From a virus, in the IMG/VR virus record IMGVR_UViG_3300036853_000165, positions 1 to 43,065 of that record: 43,065 nt of DNA; one strand, given 5' to 3'. Under the pieces are notes generated by a model. The model had not been told where the DNA came from, did no database searches, and saw nothing but the letters and a program-made list of their open reading frames with translations. This document shows positions 21,609-29,634 of this stretch, one piece after another; the first letter of the stretch is position 1; each line of letters starts with the position of its first letter. The translations under genes and the position numbers were made by a program.

Positions 21609-22246
21609 ACACACAACAGACCGTCCGCAAGCCGCGCATCTCAGGAGAGGTGACGCCGGAAAGGTTTGCCAAGTCTGGCGTGGTGCTTCGTCGCGTTGGG
21701 CGAGACTGTCTGGAATGTGGCTCCATCTTCGTGCGGCCTAAACAAGCCTCGGGTGGAAAATATTGCTCAATCCCCTGCGCAGTGAAGGCCCGTGTCAGAC
21801 AGAGTGCGCGGCCTATCATGGAGCGGTTTGAGGCCAATGTTTTCCCCGAGCCTAACTCGGGATGTCACCCATGGATGGGGTTCGTAAGGCCCAACGGCTA
21901 CGGCACCATTCATCTCGACAGAAAGAGGGAATACGCGCACCGCGTTTCGTGGCGGATACACCGAGGCGAAATTCCTCATGGCCTATTTGTGCTGCACAAA
22001 TGCGATGTCCGGTGCTGCGTCAATCCTGATCATCTGTTTCTCGGTACTGCCGCTGACAATGCCGCGGACATGGTCGCGAAAGGGCGAGACCGGCGGCCGC
22101 TCCCAAAATTAACGGCGTCGCAGGTCGGGGAAATCCGAGCTCGCGTTGCCGGTGGAGTAGTCCAGGCATCATTGGCGAGAGAGTACGGTGTCTCCAAGGC
22201 CACAGTTTGTTTGATCGTTTCCCGGCAAAAATGGAGTCAAGCATGA
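21605..22246 (+). CDS. HNH endonuclease with duplicated N-terminus
   Basis: 213 residues from ATG 21605 with AGGAGG upstream. An N-terminal segment (RISGEVTPERF, 11-21) resembles the neighbour at 22243. A zinc knuckle follows (C36, C39, C54, C58). The HNH_3 core is EYAHRVSWRIHRGEIPHG, VLHKCDVRCCVNPDHLFLGT, with likely metal and catalytic residues His112, His131, Asn140 and His143. A C-terminal HTH (LAREYGVSKATV, 190-201) would bind DNA. The layout resembles a free-standing homing endonuclease. Confidence 0.9.
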   Translation: MNTQQTVRKPRISGEVTPERFAKSGVVLRRVGRDCLECGSIFVRPKQASGGKYCSIPCAVKARVRQSARPIMERFEANVFPEPNSGCHPWMGFVRPNGYGTIHLDRKREYAHRVSWRIHRGEIPHGLFVLHKCDVRCCVNPDHLFLGTAADNAADMVAKGRDRRPLPKLTASQVGEIRARVAGGVVQASLAREYGVSKATVCLIVSRQKWSQA

Positions 22247-22431
22247 CCGACAACAAGACTGCCTCACGCCGAATAACGGGAGATATTACGCCCGAGCGCT
22301 TCATGCGTCTGACGCAGCATTTACGGATCAACGGCAAACCCGTCGAGAACGTCCTCGAAATGCTGCAGTCGGAGAAACGCTCCGAGCGGTTCCGGGAGAT
22401 GATCAAGACGGGCGCAGAGAGTACGCCGTGA
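22243..22431 (+). CDS. 62-residue protein resembling HNH N-terminus
   Basis: ATGA overlap with the HNH gene. It carries SRRITGDITPERFMRLTQ, very like the RKPRISGEVTPERF segment of the preceding nuclease. The remaining helical part (NVLEMLQSEKRSERF) is unique to it. It may be the ancestral gene from which the nuclease N-terminus came. Its stop overlaps a GTG start (GTGA). Confidence 0.7.
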   Translation: MTDNKTASRRITGDITPERFMRLTQHLRINGKPVENVLEMLQSEKRSERFREMIKTGAESTP

Positions 22432-22496
22432 TCACTGCACTGGAAATCTTTGCCGGCCTTGTACTGCTGGCCGCTATCTGGGGAGCGATGACATGA
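22428..22496 (+). CDS. 22-residue hydrophobic peptide
   Basis: GTG start overlapping the previous stop (GTGA) and a stop overlapping the next ATG (ATGA). The peptide is one hydrophobic helix (ITALEIFAGLVLLAAIW), long enough to cross a membrane. With both ends fixed by coupling, translation is likely. Confidence 0.5.
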   Translation: MITALEIFAGLVLLAAIWGAMT

Positions 22497-22735
22497 GACC
22501 GTATCGCCTTGAGGGACAGTGCCTCACTGCCATGGCTGCCGCCGCGACCGCTCGCGTTATCGCAGACAACACCCCTGACGGATCTATCCTGTCATACGCC
22601 GCGACCAAGGATCTGCTGTTCGCCATCGCCGATCTGGAACGCATCGTTAAACGATTCTCCGAGATCGAGCATATCCGCGAGCTGCGCGGGGCAATCGAAC
22701 GGGCGGCCAATCCGGTCCAGGCAGCCGCAGAATGA
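22493..22735 (+). CDS. 80-residue helical hypothetical protein
   Basis: ATGA overlaps at both ends. The sequence is helical and Ala-rich (TAMAAAATARVIADN, LFAIADLERIVKRFSEIEH). No family recognised; it directly precedes the Gp157-like gene. Confidence 0.7.
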   Translation: MRPYRLEGQCLTAMAAAATARVIADNTPDGSILSYAATKDLLFAIADLERIVKRFSEIEHIRELRGAIERAANPVQAAAE

Positions 22736-23247
22736 CAAACCTCGATGCCGCCGCTCGCAACAACGCCATTCTACGCGAGGAATTGCTACGCGCCTATCCC
22801 GGACTGATCGAAGACGACCAGGCATTGAGCGATACGCTCGAAGGCATCTCGGATTTCTCCGATGCCGTTGCCGCTGTCGTGCGGTCGATGGACGACGATG
22901 AAATGATGATCGTTGGCATCAAGGATCGCCAATCCGATCTGACGGCCCGTCAGCAACGCCACGAGGCCCGCATCGCATCCAAGCGCGCTGCCCTGACGCT
23001 GGCGATGGAGCGTGCCGGCGAGAAGAAGATCACGGCCCCGGACTTCACCTTGTCCCTAACTGCAGTCGCGCCAAAGGTGATCGTCACTGACGAGGGCGCG
23101 CTGCCTAAGGATTATCTCGTCCAGCCAGAACCGCCGCCGCCACGGCCAGACAAGAAGCTGATAAAGCAAGCGCTCGCCGATGGTTTCGAGGTGCCTGGCG
23201 CAACGCTTTCCAATGGGTCAACGACAATCACCATTCGCAAGAAGTAG
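22732..23247 (+). CDS. Siphovirus Gp157-family protein
   Basis: 171 residues. The C-terminal half follows the Gp157 family: RQQRHEARIASKRAALTLAMERAG, EKKITAPDFTLSLT, then LPKDYLVQPEPPPPRPDKKLIKQALADG and VPGATLSNG. The family is named after a Streptococcus thermophilus phage protein linked to phage resistance, and its position before an ssDNA-binding protein fits a role in recombination. The N-terminal half is helical. ATGA overlap with the previous gene. Confidence 0.87.
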   Translation: MTNLDAAARNNAILREELLRAYPGLIEDDQALSDTLEGISDFSDAVAAVVRSMDDDEMMIVGIKDRQSDLTARQQRHEARIASKRAALTLAMERAGEKKITAPDFTLSLTAVAPKVIVTDEGALPKDYLVQPEPPPPRPDKKLIKQALADGFEVPGATLSNGSTTITIRKK

Positions 23248-23255
23248 GAGCGACC

Positions 23256-23900
23256 ATGTACCTCCCGAAGCCCAACGAGACTGATTTCACGCCCCCGCCC
23301 GCTGGCACGCATCTGGCGACGTGCTATCGCGTGATTGATCTCGGAACGCAACTGACCGAGTTCCAGGGACAACAGAAAAAGCAGCACAAGATCATGATCT
23401 CGTGGGAACTGCCCAACGAGCCGATGGAGGATGGAACGCCCTTCTCTGTCCATCAGCGCTACACGTTCTCCATGTCGGAGAAAGCCAATCTTCGTCATCA
23501 CCTGGAAGCATGGCGCGGCAAGCCTTTCGTGGACTCTGATTTCGGCCAGGGCGGCTTTCAAATCGAGAAGATCATCGGCGCCGGGTGCATGCTGAATGTC
23601 CTGCACGCGACGAAGAACGGCAAGACCTACGCCAACATCACGGCGGTCATGTCGCTACCGAAGGGCACCAAGGCCGCTCCGCTCATCAACAAGCCGGCGT
23701 TCCTGTCGCTCGACGAGTTCGATCAATCGGCCTTCGATGGCCTCTCGCAGGGCTTGCGTGACGTGATCACGAAGTCCCCCGAGTACCAGACCATACTCGC
23801 CAAGCGCAACGGCACTTACAATGGAGCGGATACGCCGAGCGAGGACGATTACGGTCACAACCCACCCGGTCCCGATCTCGACGATGAGATTCCGTTTTAG
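23256..23900 (+). CDS. ssDNA-binding protein with SSB-like tail
   Basis: 214 residues. The first 150 residues are beta-rich with GTHLATCYRVIDLG, FQGQQKKQHKIMISWEL and YANITAVMSL, like the phage OB-fold ssDNA-binding proteins of recombination cassettes. The last eight residues are LDDEIPF-type (DLDDEIPF), very close to the tail of E. coli SSB (DFDDDIPF), which recruits RecQ, PriA, exonucleases and other host partners. It lies between the Gp157 and DUF968-like genes. A short acidic, Pro/Gly-rich linker precedes the tail. Confidence 0.88.
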   Translation: MYLPKPNETDFTPPPAGTHLATCYRVIDLGTQLTEFQGQQKKQHKIMISWELPNEPMEDGTPFSVHQRYTFSMSEKANLRHHLEAWRGKPFVDSDFGQGGFQIEKIIGAGCMLNVLHATKNGKTYANITAVMSLPKGTKAAPLINKPAFLSLDEFDQSAFDGLSQGLRDVITKSPEYQTILAKRNGTYNGADTPSEDDYGHNPPGPDLDDEIPF

Positions 23901-23903
23901 GTC

Positions 23904-24263
23904 ATGCTCCCACGCAAGAGAGAGCCTGTGAGATCGGGCATCGCCAGAGCGCCACGGCGAGAGTGGCCACGGCATCGTGCTTGGGTGCGTCGGCACGGTT
24001 GCTGCGTATGCGGGATCTTCCCATCTGGTTTTCCCATCGAGTTCGCGCACGTTCGCACGGGCACGGATGGCGGCACGGGAATCAAGCCGTCCGATTGGTG
24101 GGGAATTTCGCTGTGCTCGCATCATCACCGCGATCAGCACCTTATCGGCGAGCCGGCGTTCGAGGCCACTTATTGCATCGACATGAAAAAGCTGGCGATG
24201 GAGTTCGCGAAAACGTCGGTTGATTCAGCAATGCGCGCAGCCATGAAGGAGGCAGGACTATGA
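23904..24263 (+). CDS. HNH-type recombination protein (DUF968-like)
   Basis: 119 residues from ATG 23904. The zinc/HNH pattern is CCVCG, EFAHVRTG, then DWWGISLCSHHHRDQHLIG. The His-rich CSHHHRDQH block is typical of DUF968/HNHc_6 phage proteins, which stand near recombination genes and can replace RusA- or NinG-like resolvases. The 3' end overlaps the next ATG (ATGA). Confidence 0.85.
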   Translation: MLPRKREPVRSGIARAPRREWPRHRAWVRRHGCCVCGIFPSGFPIEFAHVRTGTDGGTGIKPSDWWGISLCSHHHRDQHLIGEPAFEATYCIDMKKLAMEFAKTSVDSAMRAAMKEAGL

Positions 24264-24844
24264 CCGACATCGCTACCCAAGCACGCTCAGTCGCCTCCCA
24301 CATGGAGGTGAAGAAGATCGCGTATCGGCAGACCAAGGACGGTGTCGTGATATCGTTCCTGGTCCATCCAAACGAGGTTGTCGATACTGTCGCCGTCGCC
24401 CCGCTTGGCACGCGCTACGTGGCCGCCCTTGTCGAGATCGGAGACAATGAAGAGCCTGTCTCCCACGAAGGTCCCGCCCCCGCCGTCCCCCACGGCCCAA
24501 GCACTGCATTGGAACGGACAACCCCAATAGCGGTGCCGGGGCGGGACACAGCGAAGAGCGAGAGGGCGAAGGCGAATTTCCGAGCGCTTCCCGAGATGAA
24601 GCAAGATGTCGTGCGGGCGGCAATGCTCATCAAGGACGAGACGTTCCAGGGATGGATTTTGGGCGCGGATTTCGACCGATTGTCTGTCAAATATCGAGAG
24701 GTCGAAACTGACAGGGACTTGAAATTTCGTCTCGGTATTACCTCTAAATCCGAGATCGGAGAAAGTCGCGATATCAACGAGCGGTGGCGCAATCTGCACA
24801 CATCGTATCTCGCAGACACGAACCAGCTTGCCGAGGTGCGCTGA
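24260..24844 (+). CDS. Hypothetical protein
   Basis: 194 residues. The N-terminal 65 residues are beta-rich (MEVKKIAYRQTKDGVVISFLVHP, AALVEIGDN). A Pro/Ala linker follows. The C-terminal half is helical, charged and lacks cysteines. It is coupled to the HNH gene by ATGA. No family recognised. Confidence 0.75.
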   Translation: MTDIATQARSVASHMEVKKIAYRQTKDGVVISFLVHPNEVVDTVAVAPLGTRYVAALVEIGDNEEPVSHEGPAPAVPHGPSTALERTTPIAVPGRDTAKSERAKANFRALPEMKQDVVRAAMLIKDETFQGWILGADFDRLSVKYREVETDRDLKFRLGITSKSEIGESRDINERWRNLHTSYLADTNQLAEVR

Positions 24845-24845
24845 G

Positions 24846-24926
24846 ATGTCGGGAGCGCCAGCGAGCGGATTGACAAAACTAGCGGTGCGCCGCGTTAGAC
24901 AACATCAAAAGGATCTAGGGTCATGA
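24846..24926 (+). CDS. 26-residue basic micro-ORF
   Basis: ATG 24846 follows the previous stop by one base, and its TGA overlaps the next ATG (ATGA). It begins MSGAPASGLTK and then has RRVRQHQK. The DNA also contains TTGACA at 24870-24875, but no good -10. It may be a real peptide or a coupling link. Confidence 0.45.
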   Translation: MSGAPASGLTKLAVRRVRQHQKDLGS

Positions 24927-25780
24927 CTCAGGACGAGAGCGCAGAGGTACGCAAGAGGCTGCGCGAGCTGCAGGCGAAAGCTTGGAATGCAGACGCCATT
25001 TTCTTCGATAAAGACGGCCGAGAAATTGGGTCTCTGGATTTGACCACGATCCTCGACTCCCTCTCCCTCCAGTCCCCGAGCGACGGAGCGTCGTTCCAAG
25101 CGCGCGTGCAGCCGTGGATGATGGCGTGTTTCGGAGCCGAGATCAGCGCCGACAAGCTGGAGCGCAACCACCGTTTCTTCGAGGAGGCGACGGAGACGGT
25201 CCAGGCCGCCGGCATGACGCGCAGTGAGGCGCACCAACTCGTGGATTACACTTTTGATCGCCCGATTGGCGAGCTTCGTCAGGAAGCCGGCGGCGCGATG
25301 GTCACCCTGGCGGCGCTATGCCTGGCGCACGGGCTCGACATGCACGAGGCCGGAGAGATCGAACTGGCGCGGGTCTGGACGAAGGTCGACGCCATCCGCG
25401 CCAAGCAAGCTGCTAAGCCGAAGCACTCGCCGCTGCCTGCGTCCCCGAGCGTACCAGTGGGGGAGGAGGACCGTGCGCGCGCTCTCGATTTCGCTCACCG
25501 TTACGGGCAGGCCAACAGCAAAGGTTGGTGCCGTATCCACGAAAACGATCTCATCAACGCGTTCCTCGAATATGGCCTATCCACCCGCACCCAAGCCCTG
25601 AGAGAGATGAGGGAACGAGCGGCGAAGGTCGCTGAGGAGAAGGCAGACCACCACGAAGCCGATCGCAACGCCAGCACTCCAGGCGATGCCAGCTACTATT
25701 TATGGGCTCGGCAATCTGCGAATCACGTCGCTGTCGCCATCCGCGCCCTCCCCCTAGACGATAAGGGGGAGCGAGCATGA
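24923..25780 (+). CDS. MazG-like NTP pyrophosphatase-domain protein
   Basis: 285 residues. Residues about 47-165 have a MazG-like pattern: FGAEISADKLERNHRFFEEATE, GMTRSEAHQLVDYTF, QEAGGAMVTLAALCLAHG, then ELARVWTKVDAIRAKQ. MazG-type enzymes hydrolyse NTPs to NMPs; the ExxE residues here could bind magnesium. The C-terminal part is helical with a coiled stretch. Phages often carry such genes, which may affect nucleotide alarmones or pools. Confidence 0.85.
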   Translation: MTQDESAEVRKRLRELQAKAWNADAIFFDKDGREIGSLDLTTILDSLSLQSPSDGASFQARVQPWMMACFGAEISADKLERNHRFFEEATETVQAAGMTRSEAHQLVDYTFDRPIGELRQEAGGAMVTLAALCLAHGLDMHEAGEIELARVWTKVDAIRAKQAAKPKHSPLPASPSVPVGEEDRARALDFAHRYGQANSKGWCRIHENDLINAFLEYGLSTRTQALREMRERAAKVAEEKADHHEADRNASTPGDASYYLWARQSANHVAVAIRALPLDDKGERA

Positions 25781-25914
25781 TCTATGCGTTCGTAGGGTTG
25801 GCATTCACCAGTGGATTGCTCGTCGGCTTTGCGCTTTGGGATGTGATCGATAGAACGAAATGGGCGGCATATCGCGCGGTCTATCGTCACGCCCGCCCCT
25901 CGGAGGACATCTGA
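25777..25914 (+). CDS. 45-residue membrane protein
   Basis: ATGA overlap with the MazG-like gene. One hydrophobic helix (YAFVGLAFTSGLLVGFALW) is followed by a basic and aromatic tail (RTKWAAYRAVYRHAR). Probably an inner-membrane protein with a cytoplasmic tail. Confidence 0.63.
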   Translation: MIYAFVGLAFTSGLLVGFALWDVIDRTKWAAYRAVYRHARPSEDI

Positions 25915-25915
25915 C

Positions 25916-26146
25916 ATGGAAGGAATCATCGCACGGCTTAGGCGCCTTATTTGTCGGCACGATTGGGAGACGCGTTACGGTGATCTCCGCGCTGATCCAG
26001 TTTATGGCCTACGAACATATCACGAGGTTTATTGGCGCTGCAGCTCGTGCGGCAAGCTCGCCACGAAGGGGTGCGCTCCCGAATTCATCGCCGCCCTCCG
26101 TGCCCGCGCCACCCCTACCACTGGTCCAGAGAGAGGACGGACGTGA
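25916..26146 (+). CDS. 76-residue zinc-binding protein
   Basis: ATG 25916 directly follows the previous stop; GGAGGAC lies just upstream. It has CRHDW near the start and CSSCGKLATKGC in the middle, typical of small phage zinc proteins. It overlaps the next ATG by one base (TGATG). Confidence 0.72.
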   Translation: MEGIIARLRRLICRHDWETRYGDLRADPVYGLRTYHEVYWRCSSCGKLATKGCAPEFIAALRARATPTTGPERGRT

Positions 26147-26331
26147 TGACGAAAGCGCAGAAGACGACGATGCGGTATGCCGGCGTCTTGGGCCTACTTT
26201 CCGAGTGCTCGGTCTACGTTCCGGAGGAAATCCGAGAGAGCATCGAACAAGCCTTCGCTGATGCTAGTGAGGATGGGTCTTTCCGTTGGTGTCGCGTTCT
26301 TGATCGCGTCGAAATCGAGGTAACCCCATGA
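26146..26331 (+). CDS. 61-residue hypothetical protein
   Basis: Starts at ATG 26146 (TGATG overlap) and ends at 26331 with an ATGA overlap. It has MRYAGVLGLLSECSVYVPEE and FRWCRVLDRVEIEV. No family recognised. Confidence 0.66.
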   Translation: MTKAQKTTMRYAGVLGLLSECSVYVPEEIRESIEQAFADASEDGSFRWCRVLDRVEIEVTP

Positions 26332-27491
26332 CCCTCCCGTCCGACCGCGAAGCAGAGCTTGAAGCGGCAATCCGACGCTACGGCCACATGCCGTTCACGG
26401 AGAAGACGCCGCACCGCGAATTGGTCAGCGAGGCCAATAAGCTTCACGGCTACCGAGACGCGCTCCTCCGCCTCCTCACCGCCGAGCGCGCCAAGAGCGA
26501 GGAGCTGCGGGCGGCGCTCGCAGAGTACGGGTGCCATCGCGCCGGCTGCGGACTTGTCCTGCATCGAAGCGAATGCACATGCGGCTTGCGGTTCACCCTC
26601 TCCTCCTCGCCCTCGCCTACCCCCGATGATACGGGCGCACTCTTGCTCGATGCGACCGAGTGGGCATCGTTCGTCGAGTTCATGAAGAACCCGCCGGCAC
26701 CGACGCCAGCCATGCGTGAGGCCGTGAAGCTCTATCGGGAATGGCAAATCGCGCAACCACCAGCGCCCTCGCCTACCCCACCCCTCAGTGTGGGCGATCC
26801 GGCTTCGCCGTCGCGTGATCGTGCTTCGCATGGAGCCGCCGATGGCGTCTCCACCCTTCGGGCTTCTCCCGCTATCGCAGGGCTGGAGCACGTCATCATC
26901 AATCTGCATTGGATGGCTCGGCGATATGCCGATGGGCGCCAGACTTACGCGCCCGGCCTGTTCAACGATTGCACCCGCTCGCTCTTGCAAATGGGCATAG
27001 AGCTTAAGGGCGGCGCAGACGGCACGATTTGGGCGCGCAATTCTCTCGGGCGGCAATATGACGATCTGACCGATGAAGAAGCCGCGCAAGGGATCGTCAC
27101 CCAACGGGACGAGACGCGAAGCGGCTCGGTCGAGCGCAGCGAGATAGAGCCCGGTCCGAAGGATGCGCCCAAGGATAGTGGCTCGCCTACCCCACTACAG
27201 GAGGCGGTGCGGGACACCGGCATTCAGGCTTTCTATGTTGGTCAGCGCGTGCGCGTCTCGGAACGATCCCAATTTTGGCACGATTGGAAGGATGCCCGGC
27301 TAGAGATCGCATCCGTCGAGCGCCGCCGACCGGGCCCGATCCTCTACGGCACTTATGACCTCGACAATCCCAGCGAAGGCATGACGACAGACTGGCGAGA
27401 AGATGATCTCTCCCGCCTCTCCCAGTCCGATGCAGAGGGGAAGAGACCGCTTGCGGGATACGGTTACAGTTTCGCACGCGACGAGGATTAG
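26328..27491 (+). CDS. Large modular hypothetical protein
   Basis: 387 residues made of separable parts. The N-terminal part is helical with a YGCHRAGCGLVLHRSECTCG zinc-like motif. It continues with LLLDATEWASFVEFMKNPPAPTPAMREAV, which resembles a DUF1778-type antitoxin helix pair. Pro-rich linkers separate the parts. Later come a GLEHVIINLHWMARRYADGRQ block and a C-terminal WHDWKDARLEIASVER region. It looks like a mosaic of phage modules. Function unknown. Confidence 0.75.
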   Translation: MTLPSDREAELEAAIRRYGHMPFTEKTPHRELVSEANKLHGYRDALLRLLTAERAKSEELRAALAEYGCHRAGCGLVLHRSECTCGLRFTLSSSPSPTPDDTGALLLDATEWASFVEFMKNPPAPTPAMREAVKLYREWQIAQPPAPSPTPPLSVGDPASPSRDRASHGAADGVSTLRASPAIAGLEHVIINLHWMARRYADGRQTYAPGLFNDCTRSLLQMGIELKGGADGTIWARNSLGRQYDDLTDEEAAQGIVTQRDETRSGSVERSEIEPGPKDAPKDSGSPTPLQEAVRDTGIQAFYVGQRVRVSERSQFWHDWKDARLEIASVERRRPGPILYGTYDLDNPSEGMTTDWREDDLSRLSQSDAEGKRPLAGYGYSFARDED

Positions 27492-27578
27492 ATTGTGTCA
27501 CTCGTTGCCACTACCACGATCTGCGTCAGGCCGCGCGAGTCCCGCGCGACATCGTGCCCATAAATTGAGAGAAAAACA

Positions 27579-27785
27579 ATGAGCAGACTTGTCGATATTG
27601 TGGTCCGAGAAGCTAGCCATCAAGCGACGATGACGTTCGAAGAATTAGTCAAGGGATGCACTCCCGATGAGCGCGAGCAATTGGCGTGGCATCTCGCAAT
27701 GCTTCGTGCGCGGCGTACATTCGATGCGCTTTCTAAGCCGTGCGCTGACGCGCTCGGCATCCGTCCCTCGGAGGTAGATTCTTAG
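27579..27785 (+). CDS. 68-residue hypothetical protein
   Basis: Starts after an 87-base gap with GAGAG before ATG 27579. It is helical (VDIVVREASHQATMTFEEL, QLAWHLAMLRARR). No family recognised. Confidence 0.65.
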   Translation: MSRLVDIVVREASHQATMTFEELVKGCTPDEREQLAWHLAMLRARRTFDALSKPCADALGIRPSEVDS

Positions 27786-27813
27786 TTGTCTTCCGCAGAG
27801 CACCGCTTTTCTT

Positions 27814-27845
27814 TTCACGCCGCGTTTCTCGCGGCATCGAGGAGC
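27814..27845 (+). repeat. Stem-loop cassette before HAD gene
   Basis: A perfect stem, GCCGCG (27820-27825) with CGCGGC (27831-27836), has a TTTCT loop and is followed by ATCGAGGAG. A close relative lies at 31997-32024. Both stand just after a stop codon preceded by TCTTAG. Confidence 0.5.
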
Positions 27846-27853
27846 ACCAAAAT

Positions 27854-28438
27854 ATGAGCAAGCCGATCCTCTGTCTCGACTTCGACGGCGTAATCCACAG
27901 CTATAGCAGCGGGTGGAAAGGTGCCGACGTGATCCCCGATCCGCCTGTTGACGGCGCGCTGCAGTTCATTCGTGAAGCACTGAAGCATTTTCGCGTCGCG
28001 ATCTTCTCCAGCAGGAGCAATCAGCCGGGCGGCCTGGATGCGATGAAGGACTATATCGCGCTCAACAGCGAGCTCGGATTTAACGATCCCATTGAAGGCC
28101 TGGAATGGCCGCTGGAGAAGCCGCCCGCGATGGTCACGATAGATGACCGAGCGCTGACCTTCGATGGCACATGGCCGCGTCTCGACGATCTGCTCAAGTT
28201 CCAGCCCTGGAACAAGCGCCCGCTCGGCGCGACAGGGCTTCATCCTGATGGCGTCCTCAATGACCACGACGAGGGCGAGCTGAAATTCGGCATTGCCCGC
28301 GACCCGGTCGACGGGCTGGTGCATGTCAACTTCGGAAAGCCGGTCGCGTGGTTCGCGTTTCCGCCGCAGGATGCAATCGGCCTTGCGCGGCTGCTCTTGA
28401 AACATGCGGGCGCGAAGAAAGTCGAGATCGAACTCTGA
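27854..28438 (+). CDS. HAD-like phosphatase with C-terminal fused domain
   Basis: 194 residues. The HAD motifs are: I, LDFDG with Asp9 and Asp11; II, FSSR with Ser52/Ser53; and IV, TIDD with Asp97/Asp98. The N-terminal 120 residues form a compact phosphatase similar to polynucleotide-kinase-type or nucleotidase HAD proteins. The C-terminal 70 residues (FGIARDPVDGLVHVNFGKPVAWFAFPP) form a separate domain that also occurs alone in small alphaproteobacterial phage proteins. GAGGAG precedes the start. Confidence 0.85.
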   Translation: MSKPILCLDFDGVIHSYSSGWKGADVIPDPPVDGALQFIREALKHFRVAIFSSRSNQPGGLDAMKDYIALNSELGFNDPIEGLEWPLEKPPAMVTIDDRALTFDGTWPRLDDLLKFQPWNKRPLGATGLHPDGVLNDHDEGELKFGIARDPVDGLVHVNFGKPVAWFAFPPQDAIGLARLLLKHAGAKKVEIEL

Positions 28439-28472
28439 CCGCGAGCGAGGTATCGAGGCCGAAGGCCACGGC

Positions 28473-28529
28473 GTGAAGCCAGCCTATCCACGCGCACGTA
28501 AGACACCACCATACCATCCCATGGGTTAG
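28473..28529 (+). CDS. Uncertain 18-residue Pro-rich ORF
   Basis: A GTG-initiated ORF in the 118-base gap between two genes encodes a Pro/Tyr/Arg-rich peptide (RARKTPPYHPMG). No convincing ribosome site precedes it and no coupling exists, so support is weak. Confidence 0.2.
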   Translation: MKPAYPRARKTPPYHPMG

Positions 28530-28556
28530 GTAGGGGCACGAGAGAGGACAACGACG

Positions 28557-29021
28557 ATGACGGAATCCAAAACATCGACCTTCACAATTCACCATGATCG
28601 ATGCAAGCCCGAGACCTGGACGGCGAAGGATGTTCTGGCGCTGGCCGAGTTTGTCAGGACCGGCAACCTCCAGACCGCCGCGCGTCTCTCCAGGCTCGGC
28701 GTCCAGCTTGTCCTGTCGGAGCACCACGAGCCGAAGGGCGGCTCGCTGGAGGAAATCGGCTGGGTCGTCAATGCCGATCCATCGCTGATCTATACTGACC
28801 TCGGCGAGGCTGTCGAGGCGGATGGCGACGAAGACATTTCGGCACTGTCCCGGGTCTACCGCAGCGCTCCCGAATACGTCGTCAAATATGCTATCGGCGA
28901 TGGCGACGGCAATGTCGAAGGCCATGAATTCGAGATTATGCGGACCCAAGGCGAAGCGGAAAAGTTCGTTGCCGATATCATGAACAATGCCGTGCCGGCG
29001 ACCGATGGAGGGGAGCGGTGA
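28557..29021 (+). CDS. Hypothetical protein
   Basis: 154 residues from ATG 28557 with GAGAGGA upstream. It has FTIHHDRCKPETWTAKDVLALAEF, then RLGVQLVLSEHHEPKGG and an acidic middle. No family recognised. Its stop overlaps a GTG start (GTGA). Confidence 0.73.
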   Translation: MTESKTSTFTIHHDRCKPETWTAKDVLALAEFVRTGNLQTAARLSRLGVQLVLSEHHEPKGGSLEEIGWVVNADPSLIYTDLGEAVEADGDEDISALSRVYRSAPEYVVKYAIGDGDGNVEGHEFEIMRTQGEAEKFVADIMNNAVPATDGGER

Positions 29022-29632
29022 GCGACCTGGGAACCGCCGCGCCAATTTTCTGCGCGAAGTGCGGACGCGAAATCGAGCTGCCGGGACAGTTCGTAATCTA
29101 TGGTCCTGACCGCTTTCATACGGGATGTCACCCTGTCTCCGCGCCCTGGCCTACGCCAACCGCTGCCGAGGCCGAGATCACCCGCCTCCGCTCCCGAGTA
29201 GCCGAGCTAGAAGCCGAGCGCAGCAACGCGGCCGACGCGGCGGATGAATTCGAGAAGCGTGTATCCGAGCTGGAGGGGGAGAACGAGCGGCTTGCCGTGC
29301 TGGCGAAAACGCACGGCGATAATTGGAATATCGCACTTGAGCAGCGCAACATACAGATCGCCCGCGCCTCTGCCGCCGAGGCCGAGGTCGCCGCCAAGCA
29401 AGATTTGCTCGATAGGGCCGACAAAATACAGGCCAGCTTAGCGGCCGAGGTAACGAAGCTGAGAGCCGCCCTCGAGCCCTTGGTCGCGCGAACGTTGGAA
29501 TACGTCGGCGAGGCCGAAATCAGCGAACAGCTCGAATGCGATGCTGAGATGCGCGCGCTCGCGCTTGCCGGCCGTGCCGCCCTCACAGTCCCCGTCCCCT
29601 CGGGGGAGAAGACGACCGCGCCGAAGGAATGA
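29018..29632 (+). CDS. Coiled-coil protein with N-terminal zinc ribbon
   Basis: 204 residues from GTG 29018. The N-terminus has CAKCGREIELPG and GCHP, a probable zinc ribbon. A long coiled coil follows (AEAEITRLRSRVAELEAER onward, with leucine/alanine heptads to about residue 150). A C-terminal acidic helix ends the protein. It resembles modular phage proteins of unknown role, possibly scaffolding-type adaptors. The last base of its TGA lies in an ATGA overlap. Confidence 0.72.
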   Translation: MSDLGTAAPIFCAKCGREIELPGQFVIYGPDRFHTGCHPVSAPWPTPTAAEAEITRLRSRVAELEAERSNAADAADEFEKRVSELEGENERLAVLAKTHGDNWNIALEQRNIQIARASAAEAEVAAKQDLLDRADKIQASLAAEVTKLRAALEPLVARTLEYVGEAEISEQLECDAEMRALALAGRAALTVPVPSGEKTTAPKE

Positions 29633-29634
29633 GT

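Noticed and set aside
24870-24905. Promoter with TTGACA before the MazG-like gene
   Set aside because: No acceptable -10 at 16-18 bases, and the DNA is accounted for by a coupled 26-residue ORF.
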